Positions 1 through 9,914 of a stretch of 64,000 nucleotides of DNA are shown here, piece by piece. The stretch comes from Neoechinorhynchus agilis (Eukaryota > Acanthocephala), in contig CM121342.1 of the NCBI GenBank assembly GCA_051530055.1, positions 15,438,001 through 15,502,000 of the forward strand, in the 5' to 3' direction. The translations under genes and the position numbers were made by a program. The notes beneath the pieces were generated by a model. That model had not been told where the DNA came from, did not search any database, and saw only the letters and a list, made by a program, of their open reading frames with translations. Position 1 is the stretch's first letter; each line of letters starts with the position of its first letter.

Positions 1-570
1 TTTATAACTGATGATAACGCCGACGATGTTCGAAACGTTTTTAATATAAAATGATTTACCGGGTGAAGACCTAAACAATAATTCCACCTTTCACAAAACT
101 TTCTACCTATATTTTTCTTACATTTCCCATAAACATTTTTACAAGTGCTTTTAAAAACGTTTCCCTAACCTCAGCATTCTATTTTTTACAACTTTCATGT
201 AATATACCCAATTGTCTTATCTTTTCCTCTGTCCGATTTTGTCAGTCTTAACCTTTCCCTTTTTCCAATCCTTTTGCCACTTTATACCTAGTTTTTAATT
301 TACCTTATTTCTTTCCCACATTTCCCGTATTTTCGTTTCACAAAACTTTAAAGCAGTTCCCTCACCTTCCGTCCACCTTTTTATAATTAATATTTTCCTA
401 GCCTTTCTTCACAATAGCGTTTCCCCATTAAAATATATCTTCTCATTTCCCCTTTATTTTGTGCCTTTCTTCATTCCCTCATTTTTGTTTTGCATCCCAT
501 TTTCCAATTTCACTAAAAAATCGTATGGGTTCGTCTTCCTATTTTTTCTGTTTCGATTACGAATGTCTTA
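1..570. other. pyrimidine-rich non-coding stretch
   Basis: The plus strand is strongly T/C rich (runs of TTTC, TTTCC, ATTTTT), with no convincing reading frame. It probably includes intron sequence upstream of the PLAA-like exon. Similar strand-biased tracts occur at about 7400-7540 and 17040-17570, so this may be a property of intergenic DNA here rather than of this gene. No repeat unit is visible. Confidence 0.5.
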
Positions 571-1638
571 ATAAAATATGAATGGTGCGATTCGAACTGG
601 CGTCCAGTCGGTAATTGTACTATTACATCGAAATCCGAGGACGAGGTAGTCGTGAGTGTCAATCTTGAAAATTCAGACGATATGATAGAACTTAAGTTTA
701 AAAAAAGTGAGGATCCTGATGTAGTCGCGGATAGGTTTATATTCGAGAACAACATTGATCCATCTTTTAAATCACAAATAGTTGATTTTGTTAGAGCTCA
801 ATTACGCGACGAGTCGGAGAATGTAATTCCCTCGAGTGCCTACATTGGTTACACCTCTATTGCATCTTCGAAGGTCATTGAACGTATACGTTCTAACAAT
901 GAAAGATCTGGATTGAAAGAACTTTGTGCTGATGAACTTGATTCTATTGAGAATGATTTGAACACAATTTGCAATTCTGAAGAGTGGATGCCAAATGTAA
1001 TAAACAAAATAGTCGATAGGCTTATTCTTATATGTGAACAATATCCGCCGGACAATATGTATCCATTCATGGATATTATAAGGTACATTCTCGTTCGGGC
1101 TTCATTTGATGTTCATTACTCGAAAAGATTTCACGAATTGAAAAGCCAAAATAGCGCCAATAATATTCTAAATGGAATCGTTTTTCTAAGGATAATTTCT
1201 AATCTGTTCGTTACTACGGATGGGCAAGATGTATTCAAGGCAAATTCCAGGTCAGTGGTGGATGCAGCTCTAGACATTTACCAAAAATGGCCAGATGATG
1301 TCCGAATAATCAAGGGATTTTCATCAATGTTTCATAATTATTGTTTGTTTCACTATAAGACAGGCAATGGCGGAGAATATCTAAAGTCGTTTGCTGAACA
1401 AGTTGACACGGATCATGTAAAAAAATGGCCGATTGAATCTATAGATGTTTTTCTTAAAGGATATGCAACCGCACTCATTGCGCCCGTCGGATCTATTAAT
1501 CTCAATAGAGCTAAACTTGTTTCGCTAAATTCGTGGCTTGTTCAAAAAGAAGATTGGACCTCAATTTCTGAGCTGGATGAAAAACAACTTGCTAATTTAA
1601 AGAAAACCTGCAGAGCTGTAAAAAGTAAGATTTCATAA
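571..1638 (+). CDS. PLAA: PLAA/Ufd3-like protein, C-terminal part (PFU + PUL domains)
   Basis: Phospholipase A2-activating protein (Doa1/Ufd3 in yeast) is a Cdc48/p97 cofactor acting in ubiquitin recycling and ubiquitin-dependent sorting. Visible here is the second half. A PFU ubiquitin-binding domain starts with a Y-x-W...W-x-x-x-G pattern near base 577 and ends with a D-P-D-V-V-A-D-x-F segment and a helix like human PLAA's FLDQVAKFI. It is followed by a PUL domain of armadillo-like helices (IPSSAYIGY... and YPPDNMYPFMDIIRYIL match the human FPVKEYL... and CPEDIVFPALDILRL segments). The WD40 propeller that should precede the PFU is not seen and must lie left of the window or be missing. The frame is open back to base 517, but no AG dinucleotide occurs between about 480 and 605, so the upstream splice site cannot be placed; the start given is only the edge of recognisable PFU sequence. 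The stop is TAA at 1636. The gene is tail to tail with TAF1, about 330 bp away. Confidence 0.8.
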   Translation: MKYEWCDSNWRPVGNCTITSKSEDEVVVSVNLENSDDMIELKFKKSEDPDVVADRFIFENNIDPSFKSQIVDFVRAQLRDESENVIPSSAYIGYTSIASSKVIERIRSNNERSGLKELCADELDSIENDLNTICNSEEWMPNVINKIVDRLILICEQYPPDNMYPFMDIIRYILVRASFDVHYSKRFHELKSQNSANNILNGIVFLRIISNLFVTTDGQDVFKANSRSVVDAALDIYQKWPDDVRIIKGFSSMFHNYCLFHYKTGNGGEYLKSFAEQVDTDHVKKWPIESIDVFLKGYATALIAPVGSINLNRAKLVSLNSWLVQKEDWTSISELDEKQLANLKKTCRAVKSKIS

Positions 1639-1970
1639 ATTTGGTTTTTTCTCAGTGCTTATATTCACAAATGATAAATTGTGCAAGATAAATTACACCA
1701 GATGTTTCATCAGATTTGTTAAGCACATAAAGTTCGTTGTTGTACAATATTAATTTTTCGCGAACTAGTACTTCTCTTACTAAAATGAACTTACTTTATA
1801 TTTTTCATTATAATCGCCGACATTATTCATATTCCTTGCGTTGTATATACACCTTAATGCGTAAAAATTATTTCGATTTATCACAAATCTCGTTTTCGTC
1901 CATATCCCCAAGTTAGTATTTTTAAAGAAAGTTTTTACTGACCACTAAAAATGTTTACATTTTTATTATC

Positions 1971-4900
1971 TTATGGATTATCCGCGTCATCCTCATCACT
2001 TGAATCAAATTGGAGATATTCATCCAGATTTTCAAGTGAATCTCTTTTTTGTGGTTCCTCAGTTTCCTTCGCTTCTTTTCCAATAGCTTCCAAATCTGGC
2101 TTGTAGATCTCTCTTATGCATTGTTCAGCTGCTTGAACAATTTCATTCGTTATCTTAACCTGTGAACTCCTTGTGCCGTAGTACTCTTCTGCATTCGTAT
2201 TTATTAAACGAACGTCCTTCATGAAATCTTCCACCGATTTATACATACCTTTTTTTAGTTTTCTCTTTATTAGTTCAATGTTCATAGGTCGTTTTATGCG
2301 CTCGTAATAATTAGGATTCTCTGCTTTTCGAACGGGAAAACGGAATAATCCGGAATTTTCCACTTTAAGAATGTGATCGTCAATTATTCTCCGTAATATA
2401 AATGAAAAGCATTCATCCTTGTCATCACCAAGAAGCGGGTTAATAAGTCTTTCCAAAAACATTATTGTAGTTTCCCGCTTTTGAATTTCCGCTGCAAACA
2501 GATGAAGGATCCTTTCAGCTGCAGTAGTCAAGTCTGGACGGATTCTTCTACTGTCCACTATTATGCGACCCAAGTCAGATAATAAGGACTCTCTATCATT
2601 ATAATGATTATCAGACATTTTCTTATGTATCGTTTTTAGATTCATTACGCCTTCTAAGGATGCATCAATGAATGGTTTAGCTTCCGGCAGTCGCAGAATA
2701 GCCCGCGAAATATCCTTGAATATTTTGGATAAATCTTTAATTAGAGCCAAACGACTTTTTGATTGACCTTTCGCATTGGCAGGCATAAGAGACTCGGCCG
2801 GTTGCAATAGTTCAGGTACTTCGACAGTTAGACGAGACAAATGCTCGCCTGGAATCTTTGCTTGAATCAAAACATTCTTTTGGTCGAACAAGGGGCAAAT
2901 CCTATTAGTCCTCATATGACCGATGCGTCCACATGCCCCGCATTTTATACTTAGATCCTTCTTAGGTTTCTTCGGCAAATCTGGAAGTGTATCTTCTTTC
3001 GCTTTTCTTTTTTTGGTATTTAGTGCTCCTGATGGCGCCACTAATTTTCGTTGTCCTAAGATTTCCCTTATTTGTACGTCAGTACGTTTACGCCTTATCT
3101 TTAAGTACAACTCAATTACAGCCTTGTTTGTAACAACAATCTCTTCGTTTCGTCCATCTGCAAATCTTCGGCTAATTCGCATTTCACTTGCATCAGTAAT
3201 TCTTGGCTCGCTCATTACCTCAGCCAACCTCATGTTGTCGTCGTCCGCCGGAAAAAGTCCTGCCTCCAAGTACTTGATTTGATTGTCGAATATCGACTGT
3301 TTTTCCCTTTCGTATGCATTCTTAAAATTGGTAAATGTCCTTGTAATTCGTTTAGGTTTACCGGTTTTAACAACAGATTGTTTTTTCTTCTTTACAGACT
3401 TCTTTTCCGGAACTGCCGGGTTCTTTTTATTCTTCTCAACTTGCATACATATTACACGCATCACTTCCTTTAGCTCCATTGTCGTCATCGGTTTTAGGTG
3501 AACTTCTTCGCACCCAAAAAACTTAAGAATCTGTACTAAAGTGGCCGGATCTATACGCTCCACAAAATTCTCGGTCTTCATTATATCCTTAATCTTGTTT
3601 GATAGAGAATTTGACGTCTGTATTTTTTCCAACGCCGTACCAATTGCTTTATTCATTCGCGTAGTTGAAACTATGGATGCCTTTTTCGAAAATTTCTCAA
3701 ACGTATATCCTATTCCGACTGCTTTAAATGGGTTACTTTTTCCACTCATTGATAAAAAACACTCTCCTCTTAATACTTCAAAGAATATTTTTGTTTTATC
3801 CCATACCATCGCTATTTTGTTTAGAATTGTTTTTCTTCTCTTTCTGTCCGGTTCAAATTTGCCCGCCAGAAGAGCAAAACGAACATGGTTGAATCTCTTG
3901 TTTCTCAGTTCATGAAATATTCTCGCTGCGTTCACGCAGTACTTTTCCGGTGACATTAAAGATTGAAGTTCCCTTTGCCGCGGAACTCTAAAGTCCCGCC
4001 TTAGTATCCACGCTCTTTCCTCATTTACTAGGTCCAAAATAGCATATCTTTTCATACGTTTTGCTAATTTGCCATGCAAGTTCCGAGGAAATAAATTGCA
4101 CAATGTTTCGCAGAAAATCCACGGCATTTCAGTCGAACCTGGTTGGTATGCTTCAAGGAACAATCTATATATAGTGGCATCTAACATGTTTTTCTCGAAT
4201 TGCGATGCTTCTACTGAGTCGGGCGATGGAATTTCTGTCATTGGTAGTTGTTGACCAACGCATAACATCCCATCGACGCTTCGAATGCTGGACATAGTAT
4301 TCTGGCTGAACGCAATTACGAAATGAGATGCAATCTCCTGTTGAAAACAAGCCACGGATCTGAATTGGCCGCACTCTGCTGACAGAACTGACTGATTGCT
4401 TCCAATTGTTCCCAAAAACGGTTCAACGTGATCGTGCTGAACGCACTTTTTCTCACCCCATGAGGAATTGTTTTCCGCACATCCCTTGAAATAATTTATA
4501 AGCCTCAGATTCATTCCGGTCTTGTTCGTGATAAGCGGTTCTTTTTCTAAATACTCTGCTAAAACAACTCTCTGGTCTTGATTTCCTAGAACGTCAATAG
4601 CGTAACTTTCAGGCTTGGTGTCGTCCCAATCCCACAAATCGCTTATATCTGTTAAACTTGAACATGGAAAGGGGTATTCGTTTAATTCCATTTCGAGAGC
4701 AGCTTGATCGTGGAGTATTGAGTTACGTTCTACAGGAGCTATCAACGTAGTCTTTAATTTTAGCCGTAAGTCTTTTTCACCAAAGCTATCTTTGTTAACC
4801 GCAGTGTTGTCAATATTTATAAAAATAGGTTTTGGCTGCCTTCCAATTTTCAATTTGAACTCATTATTCATTAAACTTACATCTTCGTGGGGATCAAGAC

Positions 4901-5468
4901 CTTCAAGTCCTAATCTTAAATTTTTGGGGAAATGTACTTTTTTATGAGCCCCTAAAATTTTTGGTAGCATAACCAGCGAATCATCTTCATCAATGATCTC
5001 TGGAACACTTTGTACGGCGTATGATATTGCACTATAAATAGGATCCGATAGATCAAAACCTGGTCTAATTGTCACTTCAAAATGTTCATCTTCCTTTTTC
5101 ACCTTTTCAATTATCTTCGCTTCAGATTCTGGACATTCAATTTTTTTACCACTCTTGATTCTCTTCTCTTCTCTTTCTTTTGCAGCTTTCTCTTTACGAG
5201 CTTTCTCCTTCTCCTCCAATTTTCGCCTTTTGTCTCGCTTGTCTAAGCGGCGATTTCTGGCTTCAACCTTCTCCCTGAGAATTCTAGTAGTCTCTATCCT
5301 TTTCCCCCAATAAGACTTATACGCTTCCTCCTCCGAGACCCATATAATATCGAGTGGATTGACAGGAAATTTTGGATCATAGTTCGGTAGTAAGTCATAA
5401 ATAATTGGCCTTTCTTCTTGGGTGATGCTTTTGTCTGAACTCATGTCGATTGGCGGCTGATCGGACAT
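1971..5468 (-). CDS. TAF1: TAF1, largest TFIID subunit (single exon, short form)
   Basis: TAF1 is the scaffold of TFIID, binding TAF7, TBP and promoter DNA in the nucleus. The uninterrupted 1165-codon frame has a Lys/Glu-rich N-terminal coiled coil (about residues 50-115), then the long conserved DUF3591 core, then a CCHC zinc knuckle (CGACGRIGHMRTNRICPLF, about 841-859), then two bromodomain regions (about 918-1000 and 1018-1100) and a short acidic tail ending in DSSDEDDADNP. It is much shorter than human TAF1 (about 1,870-1,890 residues). The N-terminal TBP-inhibitory TAND segment is not recognisable and the acidic tail is reduced. In bromodomain 2 the acetyl-lysine-binding Asn of the usual YNGP motif is replaced (EEYYGTRS), and bromodomain 1 has lost both that Asn and the YY...PMDL segment. 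The start is the ATG at 5468; a near-cognate TTG lies three codons upstream but falls in a splice-acceptor-like tract. Lack of introns over 3.5 kb is unusual next to multi-exon neighbours. Family identity is sure; loss of ligand binding is inference. Confidence 0.95.
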   Translation of the reverse strand: MSDQPPIDMSSDKSITQEERPIIYDLLPNYDPKFPVNPLDIIWVSEEEAYKSYWGKRIETTRILREKVEARNRRLDKRDKRRKLEEKEKARKEKAAKEREEKRIKSGKKIECPESEAKIIEKVKKEDEHFEVTIRPGFDLSDPIYSAISYAVQSVPEIIDEDDSLVMLPKILGAHKKVHFPKNLRLGLEGLDPHEDVSLMNNEFKLKIGRQPKPIFINIDNTAVNKDSFGEKDLRLKLKTTLIAPVERNSILHDQAALEMELNEYPFPCSSLTDISDLWDWDDTKPESYAIDVLGNQDQRVVLAEYLEKEPLITNKTGMNLRLINYFKGCAENNSSWGEKKCVQHDHVEPFLGTIGSNQSVLSAECGQFRSVACFQQEIASHFVIAFSQNTMSSIRSVDGMLCVGQQLPMTEIPSPDSVEASQFEKNMLDATIYRLFLEAYQPGSTEMPWIFCETLCNLFPRNLHGKLAKRMKRYAILDLVNEERAWILRRDFRVPRQRELQSLMSPEKYCVNAARIFHELRNKRFNHVRFALLAGKFEPDRKRRKTILNKIAMVWDKTKIFFEVLRGECFLSMSGKSNPFKAVGIGYTFEKFSKKASIVSTTRMNKAIGTALEKIQTSNSLSNKIKDIMKTENFVERIDPATLVQILKFFGCEEVHLKPMTTMELKEVMRVICMQVEKNKKNPAVPEKKSVKKKKQSVVKTGKPKRITRTFTNFKNAYEREKQSIFDNQIKYLEAGLFPADDDNMRLAEVMSEPRITDASEMRISRRFADGRNEEIVVTNKAVIELYLKIRRKRTDVQIREILGQRKLVAPSGALNTKKRKAKEDTLPDLPKKPKKDLSIKCGACGRIGHMRTNRICPLFDQKNVLIQAKIPGEHLSRLTVEVPELLQPAESLMPANAKGQSKSRLALIKDLSKIFKDISRAILRLPEAKPFIDASLEGVMNLKTIHKKMSDNHYNDRESLLSDLGRIIVDSRRIRPDLTTAAERILHLFAAEIQKRETTIMFLERLINPLLGDDKDECFSFILRRIIDDHILKVENSGLFRFPVRKAENPNYYERIKRPMNIELIKRKLKKGMYKSVEDFMKDVRLINTNAEEYYGTRSSQVKITNEIVQAAEQCIREIYKPDLEAIGKEAKETEEPQKRDSLENLDEYLQFDSSDEDDADNP

Positions 5469-5471
5469 TTT

Positions 5472-5495
5472 CTGCAAAAAATAAAAATTATTTTG
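5472..5495 (-). promoter_or_regulatory. 3' splice acceptor just upstream of the TAF1 start codon
   Basis: On the minus strand a T-rich tract ends in TTTTTTGCAG followed by AAA and then the TAF1 ATG. This is a strong acceptor placed only three bases before the start codon. It is either the end of a 5' UTR intron or a spliced-leader trans-splicing site. The other gene starts in the window checked (KCTD, NT5C2, stefin-like, small TM proteins) show no equally close acceptor. Confidence 0.5.
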
Positions 5496-7065
5496 ATTTC
5501 AAAATTTCGGCGATTTTTCAGGGAATCATATGCTGAAAGTTTTGTCATCTAAACGGTCCTTGCGATAGTACTGGTGCTTGCTCTAGTGCTGATTGGCTCC
5601 AGAGGCAGTGATGGAGAAAAATATCCAGTTTCTTTGACAAACATTTAGTTTAATTTTATAACCTAGTGTTAAAAATTCACAACGATTAATGCTATTAAAA
5701 ATTTATTGTGCCTTCAGGTCTTTATGATGCAATGAAAACAGTTTTGTAAAACTTCCCCATAAAGGCACAAATTCTGATTGGCTGTTAACCGGTTAAAAGG
5801 AGAGTACATACGAAGATTAGCAGGAAAAACTACGAAAGCTCCAACTCATTTTGATAGTCTATGGCTATATATTGTCATCTCCGTGTGTCAGCGGCTTCTT
5901 TATAGCAAAGGTTTTTTCTCAAACTAGTGCTGCAGTGGCTAAAATTGGGCACCCTACTGAGCATTGGCATTGAAATTCCGAAAAAGGAAAGAAGCACTAA
6001 AAAATGTTGGCCAAAGGCTTGTTTTTACACTCTCATTCCTAATAAATTAAGACGAGTATGGATCTTTAGCGGGAGAGATAATCTCGTTCAGGACTCACAA
6101 GAGTGTCGCGATCGATCTATCCAGTGTGTATTTTCATTGCGATGTTACGTCTCCGCTTTTTAGCTACGTCGTAAACGATCGAATTAAAAAGGCACACATC
6201 GATGCGTTGATTGATAATAGGTTACCGTCGAACCTTTCCGTAACTATAAGCTGCGCGCTTCCGCTAATAAATCTATAAACACCTCATGAACGTTTTGATA
6301 GGAGAAAACATTCGCGTATCCTTTGAATGTTGCTGAGTAAATCAATGGTTTTCGTTTATGAATTACCGAATCCCATGTTGGTTTGAGACAATACTATGAC
6401 ACGCAGCTCAAATTAATTCGAAAATTTTTAAATATAAATTTTTAACTCGTTGTGCATTGGCATTAATTAGTCGAAGTTCTTCGATGTCCTTTATGCTTTC
6501 CCTCCTTAAGAATGTAAATATTCAAATGAATCTCAAATGTTCTGACATTTTTGGCGTTTCGTCTTGCAATAAAATGCCCCTGGAAAGACCTTTAAAATGA
6601 GATCTATTTTGAAGGCCGTGGAAAATTCTCAGCAATTCGAATTCTCCTCGTTCGCAAAAATGGTAAAGCTTCGATAAGATTTTCATTGGAGGCATTTCAG
6701 CCAATCACGCATAAAAAGAGATTTTTGCTTTGTGCTGTTAGCTTCTAATGCTTCTTGATAAAAGTGGATAAGTAAATCAATTTTATAAAGTTGGCCGGCC
6801 GAAAATTATGGGATAGTTTACCAAATTCGAAGTAAGATTAATGAAAATTTTTTTGAAGATGCATTGCAACTTAAAATCTGAGCAAGTCTCAAAGCTCGAA
6901 TTGACGTTTTATATGGGATTTTTTAAGAAATAAAATGCTGGTTAGGAAGCGCAAATTAATTAAATAGTACTTAAACAATGGGCTTTTAACACTGTGATTT
7001 CTTTTTAAATTTTCGGTCTTTCTAAAGAACTATAATTCTATTTTCGGATAATATGAGGGACAATT
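5496..7065. other. intergenic stretch without recognised gene
   Basis: AT-rich sequence upstream of TAF1. Short open frames (for example 5927-6163 plus, 6522-6704 minus) show no domain, signal peptide or splice-compatible continuation. I see no RNA gene or repeat family here. Promoter elements of TAF1 must lie in the first part, but none is distinctive. Confidence 0.5.
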
Positions 7066-7157
7066 AAAATTATGGTGAGCAAACTCCCGGGCATCGCATA
7101 TTTCAAATAAATGAAATATTCGATTTCAGGGAGTGTGCTCACCACAATTATAATTTT
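7066..7157. repeat. imperfect long hairpin (inverted repeat)
   Basis: The left arm around 7068-7087 (TGGTGAGCAAACTCCC) pairs with the right arm around 7130-7147 (GGGAGTGTGCTCACCA). Pairing continues inward to an exact core ATATTTC / GAAATAT around a short AAATAAAT loop at about 7100-7112. Outward, AATTAT/ATAATT pairing extends imperfectly. Total about 92 bp. It could be a small foldback element (MITE-like) or a structured RNA; no terminal duplication is obvious. Confidence 0.6.
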
Positions 7158-7576
7158 ATTATCCTGAGAGATTTTATATTGGTGAATATCGACAATGTCG
7201 TTCACTGTTTTAATAAAGAGTTTCTCGGTCTTTATTCATTTATTAAATCGCTATCACTTAACATTTCTTTCCCAACACTTTTTACAGCAAGCATTTTAAC
7301 ATCCCATGAATTCTTGGCCATCGTGGCTTCAATTTCTTGACACCGTTTCGCCTATTGAAAATATTTCTACCGCTTAACTTGTGTGTCAATTATGAATCTA
7401 AAATTTCTTTACAATCCCATACTACGCTTTCACTCTTTTCTTTCCTTAGTTTCCATAAGTTTCTTTTCGCCATCTTAATGAGCATTCTGTTCTCTCACTA
7501 ACTTGTTCTGTTCTGTTTCGGCTAATTTTTTCGTTCATCGTTTTGGCTTCCAAATTTACAATACACATTTCTAAGA

Positions 7577-7792
7577 GAGACGTATGGAGCGCTCAGCAGC
7601 TCGGCACTCTCTCTGCTCCAGGATGTCTCGGAGAAATTGATAGAGGCAACCGGAGACCCAAGAGCAGGTGTATTCCTTCGACAAAAATATCTCGCTGGCA
7701 GTACAACGAGGCAATGCTACCAGCGTGATGGCGACGGTCGAGGAAGGACAAAAGCTGGAATTTGGCGGGAAGTGGTGAGTGTGCTTCAAACA
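7577..7792 (+). mobile_element. 5'-truncated non-LTR retrotransposon end, family 1, copy a
   Basis: The translated segment reads like ALSLLQDVSEKLIEATGDP then RAGVFLRQ, and after a one-base shift LAVQRGNATSVMATVEEG and a terminal stop. This is the extreme C-terminus of a retroelement ORF recurring at 16.3, 36.0 and 38.3 kb here. The same S/T-GD-R-G-x-L-x-Q-x-S-L-A-V-Q-R-G-N-A signature follows the C-terminal endonuclease domain in many invertebrate non-LTR elements. Sequence shared with the other copies ends just after the stop, in TGGTGARTGT. The 5' end is truncated. It is non-functional. Confidence 0.75.
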
Positions 7793-8382
7793 GATTGTTT
7801 GAATTATAAAGATATATTATGTTTTTCAAATTACGAATATTCATTTTGAATATGCCAGCATGATCGAAATCATGAAAATAAAACATATTAACCAGTTTAA
7901 ATTTTTTAGAATGATGAGCATTACGAATCCTCAAGTTTCAGAAACATGAATGTAAAATGCAATACGGACGATAAAATAATCGTTTGTCTTTGTTTGGAAT
8001 CAGAGAAAAACTTATACTTAATAATATTTGGCTATATTTAGCAAAGAAACTTCATAACATGATTTGTTGCAAAACGAGAGACAATACTATGAACTTGAAA
8101 TTGTGTTTTGCCAACAAATATTGTATTCAATTATTGCTAACAAATTGCCATGTTCATCCTTAATGCTTGTGAATCTGCGATATTGGTTGCTCATTTGTTT
8201 TCGAGATGAAACAATTCTTATTTTATATGAAGACTACGTATGCCCACCTTGCTTCTAGTTTCAACTAACGTGTTAAATATAATTCCGTAAATACAATTCA
8301 AACATATGGAAAAATAAGATCAATTATTATCTAGAGATTTCACTTTAATCTTGGAACAAGTAGCTAGTTAACTTTACTGCGG

Positions 8383-8545
8383 CCCAGGACCTCGACAATC
8401 AATTGTCTAAGAGATTTAGACGAATCAATAACGATCCGATGGCAGGAGCACTCCTACTGCAAAACGTAAGATTGGCTATGCAAAAGGTGAGGAACGCTGC
8501 ATCCCAATTTTCAACCATAACACCAGGACGGCAGTTGCATGAACG
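8383..8545 (+). mobile_element. 5'-truncated non-LTR retrotransposon end, family 2, copy a
   Basis: The encoded peptide resembles AQDLDNQLSKRFRRINNDP then AGALLLQNVRLAMQKVRNAA, the same C-terminal segment as the minus-strand copies at 10.0, 14.0 and 40.6 kb. Divergence from family 1 (7577-7792) is large, so these are two subfamilies. Only about 160 bp survive. Confidence 0.65.
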
Positions 8546-8848
8546 TTTTTAAACTCTTATTGATTAAAAAATGAACTTGTAGTTGTTAACTTAAGTTTCA
8601 AACATTATTGATGTTGGGTGAAATTGTGTTGGCTTATGCAAATCATTTCCCACCTCGGCTTTTTGACCGAATGATGTTGTATACTTTTAAAGTTAGTGCC
8701 AAATAAGTTCACAAAAAGGATAAAGTATTTATTAAAAATAAGAGGTATATTTAAATATATACTTCTGACATTGATGTAGAGCATATTAAGGGTTGTTAAA
8801 TTAATAATCCCATTGCAATAGCTTTTACAATGTCGGTTTGCTTGAATT

Positions 8849-9547
8849 CTAATCTCTGAAAAGCTCCATTTGCAATTCCAATCTATGCGGAACTTCAGGG
8901 ATCGGCCTTCCAACCGTAAACATTTAAGTATTGAAAAAGATGGTACTAAAAGTTTTCTTACCAGCAAAGCTTCTTGACCCTTGGATGCAATCCTATAATT
9001 TCGCCACCGAAAATTCGCCAATCGTTGGTTCCCAAAGCGTATATAGTCAAATACGAGAAGAGAAGAGAAATAACAGATAGCAAAATGCCACAGCGGGCAA
9101 AAAACCACGAATATTTGTAAGTTTGCACCGTCTTATTTCCTTCGGACAAGTACAAACCCATTCCTATAGTACTGCAGGCAACTAAATCAAAAAGAAATCA
9201 ATTACTTTAATTCCGATAAAATACTCACGTGTAAACTGTTCGATAACGGAAGCCAGCAGTAAAAGCGCAAAAGATGCTCTTCTAGTGCACATACTGAACA
9301 CAAAACAAATCCAAAATGCAACCACGTGCATCGATCCTGAGCATAGAAATAGCACGGCAGATATTTTTTCTTGACTAGAGACATAAAATCCACCACTAAA
9401 TTGTACTTCGGACTCGTTTCTCAGGCGGAAAAATTCATTGGCGCATTCTGTTGGATGCACAAAAATGACAGTATATGTGAGAACTGCGGCCAGAAAATAG
9501 ACGATGACCAAACTACAGCTTACAGCTTTAGGAATCGATAAATTCAT
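8849..9547 (-). CDS. four-helix (tetraspan) membrane protein, 3 exons
   Basis: Three exons (9229-9547, 8962-9181, 8849-8906) joined across GT-AG introns of 47 and 55 nt give 597 nt, an exact frame for 198 residues. Predicted membrane helices lie at about residues 8-30, 62-84, 90-115 and 138-156. The first loop carries an N-glycosylation motif (NES) and the second another (NKT). The C-terminal tail is cytosolic, ending in LQMELFRD. This topology is that of PMP22/claudin/clarin-like or MARVEL proteins, but the claudin G-L-W...C...C signature is absent, so I do not assign a family. The start ATG opens directly into helix 1. The second exon retains a hydrophobic stretch typical of the fourth helix (ILLSVISLLFSYLTI). 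No neighbour suggests a specific role. Confidence 0.75.
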
Positions 9548-9914
9548 TGATCGATGAGTGAATGGTATATGCGTTTAGAGTAGTGCAGGAATACTTCCCC
9601 GATCTCACTTAGGCAGGGTTTTTTGGGTCGCAAATATAAACACACAAATATTTATTCTAGGGCAATCAAACAAAAAACAACAACCTGATTGTTCCTTCCA
9701 CGATTTAAAATCGGCGGTCAAAAAAGTATTTTTGCAGGAGGAAATAAGTAAACAGTCCATTTTACAGCGGCATGTTTCAATGTATGCAATGACTCGAATT
9801 CATTGAACAACAACGAAGTTTTAATCACTTGACGTTTACCGATACCGAAGAATAATCTCGTTAATCACGTCTATGAGGTAACCGGTTTATTTAATAGAGC
9901 GATTTTTTTATGTG

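Noticed and set aside
3279-4254. Plus-strand open frames within TAF1
   Set aside because: Antisense shadows of a well-supported minus-strand gene.
5927-6163. 78-codon frame upstream of TAF1
   Set aside because: No domain, signal or splice-compatible extension; chance-length frame.
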